NCBI GenBank assembly: GCA_947494565.1
Contig: CANLVG010000003.1
Span: 124,001-188,000 of the forward strand
Origin: an uncultured Flavobacteriaceae bacterium
GTDB lineage: Bacteria; Bacteroidota; Bacteroidia; Flavobacteriales; Flavobacteriaceae
DNA: 64,000 bases
Direction of reading: 5' to 3'
Shown piece after piece: positions 18,741-27,044 of this stretch. A model generated the notes under the pieces. It searched no databases. It was not told where the DNA came from and was given only the letters and a program-made list of their open reading frames with translations. How positions within the stretch are numbered: position 1 is the stretch's first letter; the number at the start of each line of letters is the position of its first letter. The position numbers and the translations under genes are program-made.

Positions 18741-20024
18741 TTATAACCTACCATCGACCTTTTCCTTCAAAACACTTTTTATATCATAAAGAACTCCATT
18801 TTGGCTTAACATTTCACGCCAACTAATAGTTAAAAACTCCTTGTGGGCTACGGCTAAAACTATGGTGTCGAATTTTTCGTTTGGAATGGTATTCGTTACC
18901 TCCAAATCATATTCGGTCATAACTTCTTGTGGACTGACCCAAGGGTCATATATTGTTAATTTGGCTTTATAGCCCTTAAGATTATTAACAATATCAATAA
19001 CCTTGGTGTTTCTCACATCAGGACAATTCTCTTTGAAAGTGACCCCTAAAATCAAAATTTTAGAATCCTTTATTTTCAAATCATTGCGTAGCATGAGCTT
19101 TATGATTTCAGTGGATATGTACCTGCCCATGCCATCGTTCATTCTCCTACCTTCAAGGATAATGCCCGGGTGGTAACCAAACTCCTGTGCTTTTTGAGCC
19201 AAATAGTAAGGGTCTACACCAATACAATGTCCGCCAACGAGACCAGGTTTAAAAGGTAAAAAGTTCCATTTGGTTCCAGCTGCTTGAAGCACGTCATGGG
19301 TGTCAATGCCCATTAAATTGAATATTTTCGCTAGTTCATTGACAAAAGCAATGTTGATATCACGTTGCGAATTCTCAATAACCTTTGAAGCTTCCGCCAC
19401 CTTGATGGTCGGTGCAAGATGCGTGCCCGCTTTTATAACGGACGAATAAAGAGCATCCACCCTCTTGCCTATTTCCGGAGTAGACCCTGATGTCACCTTT
19501 AAAATATTATCGACTGTATGCACACGATCACCAGGATTAATGCGTTCAGGTGAATAGCCAGCGAAGAAATCTCGGTTGAATTTTAGTTTGCTTACTTTTT
19601 CCACAATGGGGAGGCACTCATCTTCCGTAACGCCCGGGTATACAGTAGACTCGTAAATAACAATATCTCCTTTATTCAAGACTTTTCCAACTGTTTCACT
19701 TGATTTGTATAAAGGAGTGAGGTCTGGCCTGTTGGTTCGATCGACTGGAGTCGGAACCGTAACTATATAGTGGTTGCAATTTGCAAGTATATCTAAGTCG
19801 TCAGTACAATAGAGGCCTGGTAAATCTCCAGGTGCGGTAGTCAACACCGCTTTTAATTCTTCCGAACCGACTTCGAGCGTATTGTCAATTCCGTTTTGTA
19901 ATTCTTCAATCCTTTTCGAATTGATATCAAAACCAATTACTGGGTATTTGGTAGCGAAAAGTCTGGCTAAGGGAAGGCCTACATAGCCCAAGCCAATAAC
20001 GCCTATTTTAATTTCTGCTTGCAT
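18741..20024 (-). CDS. Nucleotide-sugar dehydrogenase, UDP-HexNAc 6-dehydrogenase type (WbpA/TviB/WecC-like)
   Basis: A 427-residue UDP-sugar dehydrogenase of the WbpA/TviB/WecC group. The NAD-binding GLGYVGLPLA is at about residues 11-20, the catalytic Cys is in VGGHCIGVDPYYL, and YSPERINPGD is the conserved substrate loop. This group oxidises UDP-GlcNAc or UDP-GalNAc to the uronic acid. The sequence pattern is closest to the TviB-like UDP-GalNAcA dehydrogenases, but the exact substrate is not certain. It is divergent from the DegT aminotransferase gene across a 379-bp gap. With Ugd it makes the locus rich in acidic sugars. Confidence 0.87.
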   Translation of the reverse strand: MQAEIKIGVIGLGYVGLPLARLFATKYPVIGFDINSKRIEELQNGIDNTLEVGSEELKAVLTTAPGDLPGLYCTDDLDILANCNHYIVTVPTPVDRTNRPDLTPLYKSSETVGKVLNKGDIVIYESTVYPGVTEDECLPIVEKVSKLKFNRDFFAGYSPERINPGDRVHTVDNILKVTSGSTPEIGKRVDALYSSVIKAGTHLAPTIKVAEASKVIENSQRDINIAFVNELAKIFNLMGIDTHDVLQAAGTKWNFLPFKPGLVGGHCIGVDPYYLAQKAQEFGYHPGIILEGRRMNDGMGRYISTEIIKLMLRNDLKIKDSKILILGVTFKENCPDVRNTKVIDIVNNLKGYKAKLTIYDPWVSPQEVMTEYDLEVTNTIPNEKFDTIVLAVAHKEFLTISWREMLSQNGVLYDIKSVLKEKVDGRL

Positions 20025-20403
20025 AGTTAATGTAAAGAAATAAATTTCGAAATTACAGCTATTTATTTATTTCATCCCTAAATTCAAATTTTTGTAGTCT
20101 TAATTTATAACATGTTCGAAGCTCACAGGTTCCATTAAGAGAGTCTTAAAATCAGTCTTTAAATATGACCGTGCAATAGTAAAAGTGATTAATTCTTTGG
20201 TCCAGCGGTACACCTTACTATTGAAAACGACCTGTTTTAGGTTTTAATACGTATATTATATGGGTTGAGGAGATTTGTTGACGCGTAAGCTCTTTTGACC
20301 GATAATTTTCCTGATTTAAACGAAATTCCAATAAGATATTAACTTGAATGGAAAAGTATGAGTAATTTAGAACTCTTAAGAACTTAACTAAACCTATTTT
20401 ATA
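20025..20403. promoter_or_regulatory. Divergent intergenic region driving both arms of the polysaccharide locus
   Basis: About 379 bp between the divergent starts of the sugar dehydrogenase (minus) and the aminotransferase (plus). Promoters for both arms must lie here or upstream. I saw no exact TAnnTTTG -7 box, RNA gene or strong hairpin. The assignment rests on gene orientation alone. Confidence 0.45.
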
Positions 20404-21534
20404 GTGGAGACGCAAACTAAGATATGGCTTTCCTCTCCCCATATGGGAGGCCATGAGCAGAAATACGTCGAGGAAGCTTTCCGTACCAATTGGATAGCCC
20501 CCCTTGGTCCTAACGTTAATCTTTTCGAACAAGCTATTCAGGATTATATAAAGCAAGATGTACAGGTGGCGGCTTTAAGTACCGGAACTGCCGCAATACA
20601 TCTTGGTCTAGAGTTGCTAGGAGTTTCTAAGGGAGACGAGGTTTTGTGCCAAAGCTTTACTTTTTCTGCCTCGGCAAACCCAATAATGTATCTAGGAGCT
20701 ACGCCTGTTTTTGTGGATAGTGAGACATCAACCTGGAATATGTGCCCTATTTTACTCCGGGAGGCCATAGTTGATAGAATTTCCAAAGGTAAAAAGCCGA
20801 AGGCTATAGTTGCTGTGCATCTATATGGTATGCCGTATCAAGTGATGGAAATCAGGGAAGTTGCGGACGAGTTTGACATTCCGATTGTTGAAGATAGTGC
20901 CGAAGCCCTAGGTAGTACGTATCAAGGAATTAATTGCAGTAGTTTTGGTGATATAGGAATTTTATCCTTTAATGGCAATAAAATAATTACCACCTCGGGA
21001 GGAGGTGCTCTGGTTACCAAGAATGAAAATATTAAGCAAAAAGCGGTTTTTTTAGCAACTCAGGCAAGAGATAATGCTCCTCACTATCAACACTCCCATG
21101 TTGGATATAATTACAGGATGAGCAATGTTCTTGCAGGAATCGGTCGTGGCCAAATGGAAGTTTTGGATGAAAGAGTGGCCGCACGAAGAAGTAACTTTGA
21201 CTTTTATAAGTCTAGCCTAGATAATTTTGAGGAAATCGAATTTTTAAATGAACCCGCTGGTTTTTTCTCGAACAGATGGCTCAGTTGTATTTTGACGCCA
21301 ACATACGAAATTCGCGAAACCATCCGTTTAGCATTACTGGAAGAAGATATTGAGTCACGACCACTATGGAAACCGATGCATTGTCAACCTATATTCGAAA
21401 AATTCCCGAACTATGTGAATGGAATTTCGGAGGAACTATTCCAGCGTGGATTGTGTTTGCCCAGTGGTTCAAATTTGAATACCGCTGATTTGGAAAGAGT
21501 TGTGACAATAATAATAAAAGAACTTACCCGATGA
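20404..21534 (+). CDS. DegT/DnrJ/EryC1/StrS sugar aminotransferase (PglE-like)
   Basis: A 376-residue PLP-dependent aminotransferase. The N-terminus IWLSSPHMGGHEQKYVEEAF and TNWIAPLGPNV is diagnostic of PglE-type sugar aminotransferases. The PLP lysine is Lys193 in SFNGNKIITT, and EDSAEALGS holds the PLP-binding Asp. It should transfer an amino group to the 4-keto sugar made by the dehydratase encoded next, giving a UDP-4-amino-4,6-dideoxy-HexNAc. The start is a GTG (20404-20406): an in-frame TAA lies 15 bp upstream and there is no ATG between. The stop overlaps the next start (ATGA at 21531-21534). No PglD-type acetyltransferase follows, unlike in bacillosamine operons. Confidence 0.88.
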   Translation: METQTKIWLSSPHMGGHEQKYVEEAFRTNWIAPLGPNVNLFEQAIQDYIKQDVQVAALSTGTAAIHLGLELLGVSKGDEVLCQSFTFSASANPIMYLGATPVFVDSETSTWNMCPILLREAIVDRISKGKKPKAIVAVHLYGMPYQVMEIREVADEFDIPIVEDSAEALGSTYQGINCSSFGDIGILSFNGNKIITTSGGGALVTKNENIKQKAVFLATQARDNAPHYQHSHVGYNYRMSNVLAGIGRGQMEVLDERVAARRSNFDFYKSSLDNFEEIEFLNEPAGFFSNRWLSCILTPTYEIRETIRLALLEEDIESRPLWKPMHCQPIFEKFPNYVNGISEELFQRGLCLPSGSNLNTADLERVVTIIIKELTR

Positions 21535-23465
21535 TAAAAAACTACTTAGTAAATAATGCCCATCGGTATGCTTCGAAGTGGCTTGTTTTGGCCATTGATG
21601 TTTTTTTGATTTGTATATCGTTTGTACTGTCGTATTTCATACGATTCAATCTCTCGCTCACCTTTAAGGCGGAAGACCTTTTTACACAGCTGCCTATCGT
21701 CGCCACAATAGCGATCATATCGTTTCTTTTTACGGAATCCTATAAAGGTGTTGTGCGACATACTGGAGTGCGTGACGTCTATAAGATTTTCAATGCAATT
21801 TGTCTTTCAAGCATACTGACGATATTCTTTTTGATAGTCAACAAGCAGTTCGTAATGATGGAAGGCTTTAGTATTCCTCTTGGTATTATCATTATACACA
21901 GTTTGGTAGCTTTCATAGCACTTACCGCTTCTAGGTACGTATTTAAGACGATGTTCTTCAATTTGGTCAAGAAGTTCAAGGTTACCAAAAATGTACTGAT
22001 ATACGGGGCTGGCGAATCCGGTATCCTTACCTATAATGCCTTGACGAACCAAACAAGTAGCAATGCCCGTGTGATAGCCTATATTGATGATGACCCGAAG
22101 AAAAAAGGGAAAATTATCAACGGTGTTATGGTATTAGGCCGAGATGTTCTTTCTGATTTTTTCCTAAGTAATAAGGATATTTCGGAAATCATCGTATCGA
22201 TCAACAATGCCAGCAGTAATGAGCTGAGGGAACTAGTTGAGAGTTTGGTCGAGTTTCCGGTGCAGGTCAAGATAGTACCTCCTGTTGAGAGTTGGATAAA
22301 TGGAGAGCTTAAGGTATCCCAAATCAAACAAGTTCAGATAGAGGATTTGTTGGATAGGGTTCCAATCGACATCAAGAAATCGAAGGTAGAGGAACAGTTA
22401 AAAAATCAAGTGATTTTGGTTACTGGTGGTGCTGGCTCCATTGGTAGTGAAATCGTACGCCAAATAGCCAATTATGACTACAAGTCTTTAATTATTGTAG
22501 ATCAAGCTGAATCGGCTCTATACGATTTACAACAGGAATTGAAACAAAATGGATTTCACAATTTCATACCTATAGTAGGAGATATTCGCGACAAAAATAG
22601 GATGAACATGTTTTTCCAAGAGCACAAACCCACCATGGTTTTTCATGCCGCTGCTTACAAGCATGTTCCCTTAATGGAGTATAACTACTACGAAGCTGTT
22701 AAGATCAATATAGCTGGCACGAAGACTATTGTCGACCTCTCCTTGAACCACAAAGTAGATAAATTTGTGTTTGTTTCGACAGACAAAGCGGTTAACCCTA
22801 CGAATGTGATGGGGGCGACCAAAAGAATTGCCGAAATGTACATCAGCTGTTCGCAACAAGAAAACAAGACCAAATTCATTACGACAAGATTTGGGAACGT
22901 GTTGGGCTCCAATGGTTCGGTAATACCCTTGTTCAGAAAACAGATTGCGAAAGGCGGTCCTTTAACCGTTACCCACAAAGATATCACCCGATTTTTCATG
23001 ACAATTCCCGAAGCTTCCCAATTGGTTTTAGAAGCTGCGGTCATGGGTGAAGGAGGGGAGATATTTATTTTTGATATGGGCAAGTCGGTGAAGATATTCG
23101 ATTTGGCCAAAAATATGATCAAGCTCTCTGGGTTGCGCTATCCTGAAGATATAGATATAAAAATTACAGGGTTACGCCCGGGTGAAAAATTATATGAGGA
23201 ATTATTGGCCAATGGTGAAAATACTTTGCCGACCTACCATAAGAAAATTTTAATTGGCAGGGTGAAGGAGTTGGATTATACCTATGTGAAATCCAAAATA
23301 GATGAGTTATGTGTTTCTAATATGTTCTTCGATGGTAATACCATGAAAATCATGAAAGAAATCGTTCCGGAATACGTTTCCAATAATTCAGAATTCTGCA
23401 AATTGGACACCAAGGAGATCGCCGCACCTGAAAAAGAAGAGGATAAGCAAATCTTTCAATCCTAA
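21531..23465 (+). CDS. Membrane-anchored UDP-HexNAc 4,6-dehydratase (CapD/PglF/WbpM family)
   Basis: A 644-residue protein. Four N-terminal transmembrane helices (about 15-125) and a CoA-binding-like Rossmann domain (about 145-260) precede the catalytic SDR domain. That domain has TGGAGSIGSE (from Thr298) and the altered active-site motif Met427-x3-Lys431 (VMGATKR), where Met replaces the usual Tyr as in PglF and WbpM. RFGNVLGSNGSVIPLF and GLRPGEKLYEEL are typical. It converts UDP-GlcNAc to the 4-keto-6-deoxy sugar, the substrate of the aminotransferase encoded just before it with a 4-bp overlap. It sits in the inner membrane facing the cytoplasm. Confidence 0.9.
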   Translation: MIKNYLVNNAHRYASKWLVLAIDVFLICISFVLSYFIRFNLSLTFKAEDLFTQLPIVATIAIISFLFTESYKGVVRHTGVRDVYKIFNAICLSSILTIFFLIVNKQFVMMEGFSIPLGIIIIHSLVAFIALTASRYVFKTMFFNLVKKFKVTKNVLIYGAGESGILTYNALTNQTSSNARVIAYIDDDPKKKGKIINGVMVLGRDVLSDFFLSNKDISEIIVSINNASSNELRELVESLVEFPVQVKIVPPVESWINGELKVSQIKQVQIEDLLDRVPIDIKKSKVEEQLKNQVILVTGGAGSIGSEIVRQIANYDYKSLIIVDQAESALYDLQQELKQNGFHNFIPIVGDIRDKNRMNMFFQEHKPTMVFHAAAYKHVPLMEYNYYEAVKINIAGTKTIVDLSLNHKVDKFVFVSTDKAVNPTNVMGATKRIAEMYISCSQQENKTKFITTRFGNVLGSNGSVIPLFRKQIAKGGPLTVTHKDITRFFMTIPEASQLVLEAAVMGEGGEIFIFDMGKSVKIFDLAKNMIKLSGLRYPEDIDIKITGLRPGEKLYEELLANGENTLPTYHKKILIGRVKELDYTYVKSKIDELCVSNMFFDGNTMKIMKEIVPEYVSNNSEFCKLDTKEIAAPEKEEDKQIFQS

Positions 23466-23497
23466 TTTTCACTAATATTGTTGATAAAACCTCAAAT

Positions 23498-24277
23498 ATG
23501 ATCCGTAGAAACCTATATTCTCAACATTCATTTTTTTTAATTGTTTTAGTACTGATTCTGTTTTCATCTTGTGCCTCCAAGAAAGATGTGGTCTACTTTC
23601 AAAATACCGGCAGTTTTGAAACCATAGTGGACAAGAATAGCTTCACACCCAAGTTTAAGGTGGACGATTTGGTGAACATTCATGTTTCTACTTTAGATCC
23701 CGAAGCTAGTGCTCCGTTTAATTTGTTTCGAGGAGCTTCTGAAGGGGGTATACAACCGCAACAGGTAGACTATTTAATTGATAAGGATGGTGAAATCGAT
23801 TTTCCGGTTATTGGTAAAGTGAAAATTTCCGGACTCTCTGCCGAAGAGGTAAGGGTTCTTTTGCGAAGAAAACTTGAAGATTACCTAAAAGACCCTATCA
23901 TAAACATTAGACTGCAAAATTTTACCGTAACTATTCTTGGAGAAGTCAAACGTCCTGGTACCTACCCTGTAAATGGTGAACGAATTACGATTTTGGAGGC
24001 GTTGGGACTGGCCGGAGATTTAGGGGTGAAAGGTGTGAGGGAAAATGTAATGGTAATCCGTGATTTTGATGGTACCAAAGTATACACCAGAATTGATTTG
24101 ACCAAAAAAGAGGCGATGAGCTCTCCGGTCTATTACTTGACTCAAAACGACGTAGTTTACGTAGAGCCCAATCAATCTGCAATTACCTCGTCCAGCTTGG
24201 ATAATAGAGCGACTATTGCCATATCCATAGCCTCCACTCTACTTACGGCTACGGTAATATTGATTACGAGAAACTAG
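23498..24277 (+). CDS. Polysaccharide export lipoprotein, OPX (Wza-like) family
   Basis: A 259-residue export lipoprotein. The signal peptide ends in a lipobox (LFSSC). The poly_export domain follows (KFKVDDLVNIHVSTLDP, about 55-145), then a SLBB-type beta-grasp domain (FTVTILGEVKRPGTYPVNGE and ILEALGLAGDLG). A C-terminal hydrophobic helix (ATIAISIASTLLTATVILI) could span the outer membrane, as in short OPX proteins of Bacteroidota. It forms the outer part of the polysaccharide secretion channel with the Wzc protein encoded 28 bp downstream. Confidence 0.9.
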   Translation: MIRRNLYSQHSFFLIVLVLILFSSCASKKDVVYFQNTGSFETIVDKNSFTPKFKVDDLVNIHVSTLDPEASAPFNLFRGASEGGIQPQQVDYLIDKDGEIDFPVIGKVKISGLSAEEVRVLLRRKLEDYLKDPIINIRLQNFTVTILGEVKRPGTYPVNGERITILEALGLAGDLGVKGVRENVMVIRDFDGTKVYTRIDLTKKEAMSSPVYYLTQNDVVYVEPNQSAITSSSLDNRATIAISIASTLLTATVILITRN

Positions 24278-24305
24278 CGCTATATTTTTCATAAGATAGA
24301 GGATA

Positions 24306-26687
24306 ATGAATATGACCCCCAAGAACTTAACAGAGAATAATATCGATTTCAAAGAAATTATTTCAGGCTATACCAAGCATTGGAAATGGTTTGTCCTATC
24401 CGCTATTTTGGCTTTTCTTATGGCTACGATTTACTTGCGTTACGCGACGCCGGAGTATGCGGCTATGGCGAAAATACGTATTCTTGAAGATGACAAAGCG
24501 GGCTCGGGTCTAGACCTTTTTCAAGAGTTAAGCGTTTTTGGCTCAGTCAAAAACAAAGTTGCAGATGAAATTGAACTTATCGGCTCACGATCAAATTTCA
24601 TTGAAGTAGTTAAAGAGTTAAAACTGAATACCAAAATAAAGGTCTTAGGTAATGTAAAGAACACCGAACTATATAGAAACCCCCCAATTAATCTGAGCTT
24701 TATAGCAGAAGATTCGATTATTAACAATGCGGATTTCAAATTTTTTATCACTTTATCCTCATCAACCACCTTCGGATATAGTGAGGAAGAGGATAAACCG
24801 GTTAAAGTATATTCCTTTGGAAAAAACATTCAGACGCCCATAGGTGACATTGTTATCACCCCAAACGTAGGGAGTTTTAAGAATTACAAGGATAAGAAAT
24901 TGCAGATAGCTGTACTTCCCTTAGATTTGGTGGCCTTGGGCTATAAGGCAAAAACGGTTATTGCCAACACCGCGGAACTCTCGAATATCGTCGATATTCG
25001 GCTACAAGATCCAATCAAAGAGCGAGCAATACATATCGTTGACGCCTTGATTCGTACTTATAATAAGAACGCAGTTGATGACAAACAGGAAATCGCCGAT
25101 CGAACAGAAAGATTTATCAACGACCGAATTGCAGATATTGCCTCGAATCTTTCGAGTGTAGATCAATCAGCCGAAGATTTCAAAACGGAAAGGGGCGTCA
25201 CGGATATTGCTGCCGAGACCAGTGTCAATTTGAATGTGGGAGTGGTCAATCAACAAGAGTTAGCGGCGGCTCGAAACCAGTTGAACATGGCGGCTTCAAT
25301 GAAAAATATTCTTGACGAACAGCAGGGATATGAAGTCTTACCCACGAATATTGGTTTGAACGACCCTACCATAGCAAGTACTACCAATCGATATAATCAG
25401 CTGGTTCAAGAGCGTAAGCGCTTATTGAAAAGCTCAAATGAAAAGAACCCGGTCATTGTTAATCTTGATCAACAGATAAACGGGCTTAAGAGAAGTATGC
25501 AATCGAGTTTGACCAATTCAGTGGGTAATTTAGAATTGACCGTCAACTCTTTAAGTGGGCAACAGGCAAGATTCAACTCAAAAATTTATTCCTCACCAAA
25601 AAACGAAAGAGCTTTACGTGACATCACTAGAAAGCAACAGACTACTGAGGAGCTCTACCTCTATCTATTGACCAAAAGGGAAGAAGCCCAAATAGCCGTG
25701 GCCTCCACTTCGGCTAAGTCTCAAACTATAGATAATGCCTATAGTGTTAGTAAAATACCTGTTTCGCCGAAAAGAAATATAGTTTACTTGGCGTCCTTAA
25801 TTCTAGGTTTGCTGGTTCCGTTCTCTGCAATCTATGCCAATGATCTGTTAGATAACAAAGTGCATAATATGAATAGTTTGGAAAAGCTGACAACAGACAC
25901 CCCTGTATTAGGTGAGATACCCAAACTTTCAAGAAAAGAGGACAAATTGGTCATTAAGGAAGATCGTTCGGTATTGGCAGAATCACTTCGAATTATAAGA
26001 ACTAATCTAGACTATCTTATCAAGACAAAACAATCCCCAGGAGTTAAGAACAACATTATTTTTGTCACGTCAAGTGTCCCGGGTGAAGGAAAAACGTTTT
26101 TGTCTACCAATCTTTCAATGATTTTGGCCAGCACCAATAAAAAAGTACTATTGATTGGAGCTGATATCCGAAACCCAAAGATTTACTCCTTTTTTACAGG
26201 CACCAATGTCGACAAAATGTCCAAACCGAGCAGGAACAAAGATGCCGGTTTGACCGAATACTTATATGACAATACACTTATTAGCAAAGATATTATTAAT
26301 CCTATGCTCGTTCATCACAACACGATTGATGTTGTGTATTCAGGTAGAATACCTCCCAATCCAGCAGAGCTTTTGATGAGTTCAAGAATTAAAGAGCTTT
26401 TTGATGAAGTTTCTGCGAAGTATGATTACGTCATTGTCGATACGGCACCTTTGATGGTGGTCACCGATACGTTGTTAATTTCGGAATATGCGGATTATAT
26501 GATATATGTAACTCGCGCAGGAGTAACAGAGAGTAAGGCGATCGGTTATCCATTAAAATTACAGGAAGAAGGCAAAATCAAAGGACTGACTTTTGTCGTC
26601 AACGATGTCAAGAATTCTGACTTGGGCTATGGCGGACAATATGGTTATGGCTATGGTAAGAGTCAAAAGAAGTGGTGGAAATTTTGA
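24306..26687 (+). CDS. Wzc-like polysaccharide co-polymerase with BY-kinase domain
   Basis: A 793-residue inner-membrane protein. The Wzz domain has two flanking membrane helices (about 30-50 and near 500) with long coiled-coil regions between (about 255-470). A cytoplasmic bacterial tyrosine-kinase domain follows: Walker A SSVPGEGKT (about 590-598), Walker A' GADIRNP and Walker B VIVDTAPL. The C-terminus is a Tyr/Gly-rich tail (LGYGGQYGYGYG) that would carry the autophosphorylation sites. It controls chain length and export. The cognate PHP-type phosphatase is encoded about 9 kb away at 36030-36773. An intrinsic terminator directly follows the gene. Confidence 0.92.
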   Translation: MNMTPKNLTENNIDFKEIISGYTKHWKWFVLSAILAFLMATIYLRYATPEYAAMAKIRILEDDKAGSGLDLFQELSVFGSVKNKVADEIELIGSRSNFIEVVKELKLNTKIKVLGNVKNTELYRNPPINLSFIAEDSIINNADFKFFITLSSSTTFGYSEEEDKPVKVYSFGKNIQTPIGDIVITPNVGSFKNYKDKKLQIAVLPLDLVALGYKAKTVIANTAELSNIVDIRLQDPIKERAIHIVDALIRTYNKNAVDDKQEIADRTERFINDRIADIASNLSSVDQSAEDFKTERGVTDIAAETSVNLNVGVVNQQELAAARNQLNMAASMKNILDEQQGYEVLPTNIGLNDPTIASTTNRYNQLVQERKRLLKSSNEKNPVIVNLDQQINGLKRSMQSSLTNSVGNLELTVNSLSGQQARFNSKIYSSPKNERALRDITRKQQTTEELYLYLLTKREEAQIAVASTSAKSQTIDNAYSVSKIPVSPKRNIVYLASLILGLLVPFSAIYANDLLDNKVHNMNSLEKLTTDTPVLGEIPKLSRKEDKLVIKEDRSVLAESLRIIRTNLDYLIKTKQSPGVKNNIIFVTSSVPGEGKTFLSTNLSMILASTNKKVLLIGADIRNPKIYSFFTGTNVDKMSKPSRNKDAGLTEYLYDNTLISKDIINPMLVHHNTIDVVYSGRIPPNPAELLMSSRIKELFDEVSAKYDYVIVDTAPLMVVTDTLLISEYADYMIYVTRAGVTESKAIGYPLKLQEEGKIKGLTFVVNDVKNSDLGYGGQYGYGYGKSQKKWWKF

Positions 26688-26712
26688 TCACAAAACAAAA
26701 TTGGAGAATAGG

Positions 26713-26741
26713 GCCTTGAAATTTTTTCAAGGCTTTTTTTT
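26713..26741 (+). terminator. Rho-independent terminator after the Wzc gene
   Basis: A perfect 9-bp stem (GCCTTGAAA at 26713-26721 with TTTCAAGGC at 26725-26733) has a 3-nt loop and is followed by eight T residues. It ends the four-gene export operon. Confidence 0.88.
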
Positions 26742-26978
26742 ACTGAAAAACCCCACTTTGAATACAAAAACCTTGAATCACTGAACCATTTTATGAAATT
26801 GAACGTAACTAAATTGGGCATTCGAGAAATTGTTCACAGCGGGGTATAGGATTTGCCATTTGGTTGCTACATTTTAAAAGGGAACGGGCCAAATGGAAAC
26901 GTTTCGGCAGTATGTCGATAAAGCCCCATTTTTAGACGAAAACAATTAGGGTATTTACCGCTTTAGTTGTTATTACTT

Positions 26979-26986
26979 TATCTTTG
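26979..26986 (+). promoter_or_regulatory. Candidate -7 element (TAnnTTTG) upstream of the giant protein gene
   Basis: TATCTTTG at 26979-26986 fits the TAnnTTTG -7 consensus of Bacteroidota housekeeping promoters and lies about 58 bp before the ATG at 27045. I see no good TTTG at the expected -33 distance, so the call is tentative. Confidence 0.35.
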
Positions 26987-27044
26987 GCGAAAGAATAACG
27001 TGTTGATTCACATAGAGCCAGAAATTGCTATAAATTGAAGAATT

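Larger units (their letters stand above)
26688..27044. other. Intergenic region between Wzc and the giant secreted protein gene
   Basis: About 357 bp. It contains the terminator at 26713-26741 and, near its end, a possible Bacteroidota-type promoter at 26979-26986. Nothing else was recognised. Confidence 0.5.

Noticed and set aside
20218-20556. A 112-codon minus-strand frame across the start of the aminotransferase gene
   Set aside because: It overlaps the conserved N-terminus of the DegT-family gene and has no motif; the intergenic part is promoter-like.
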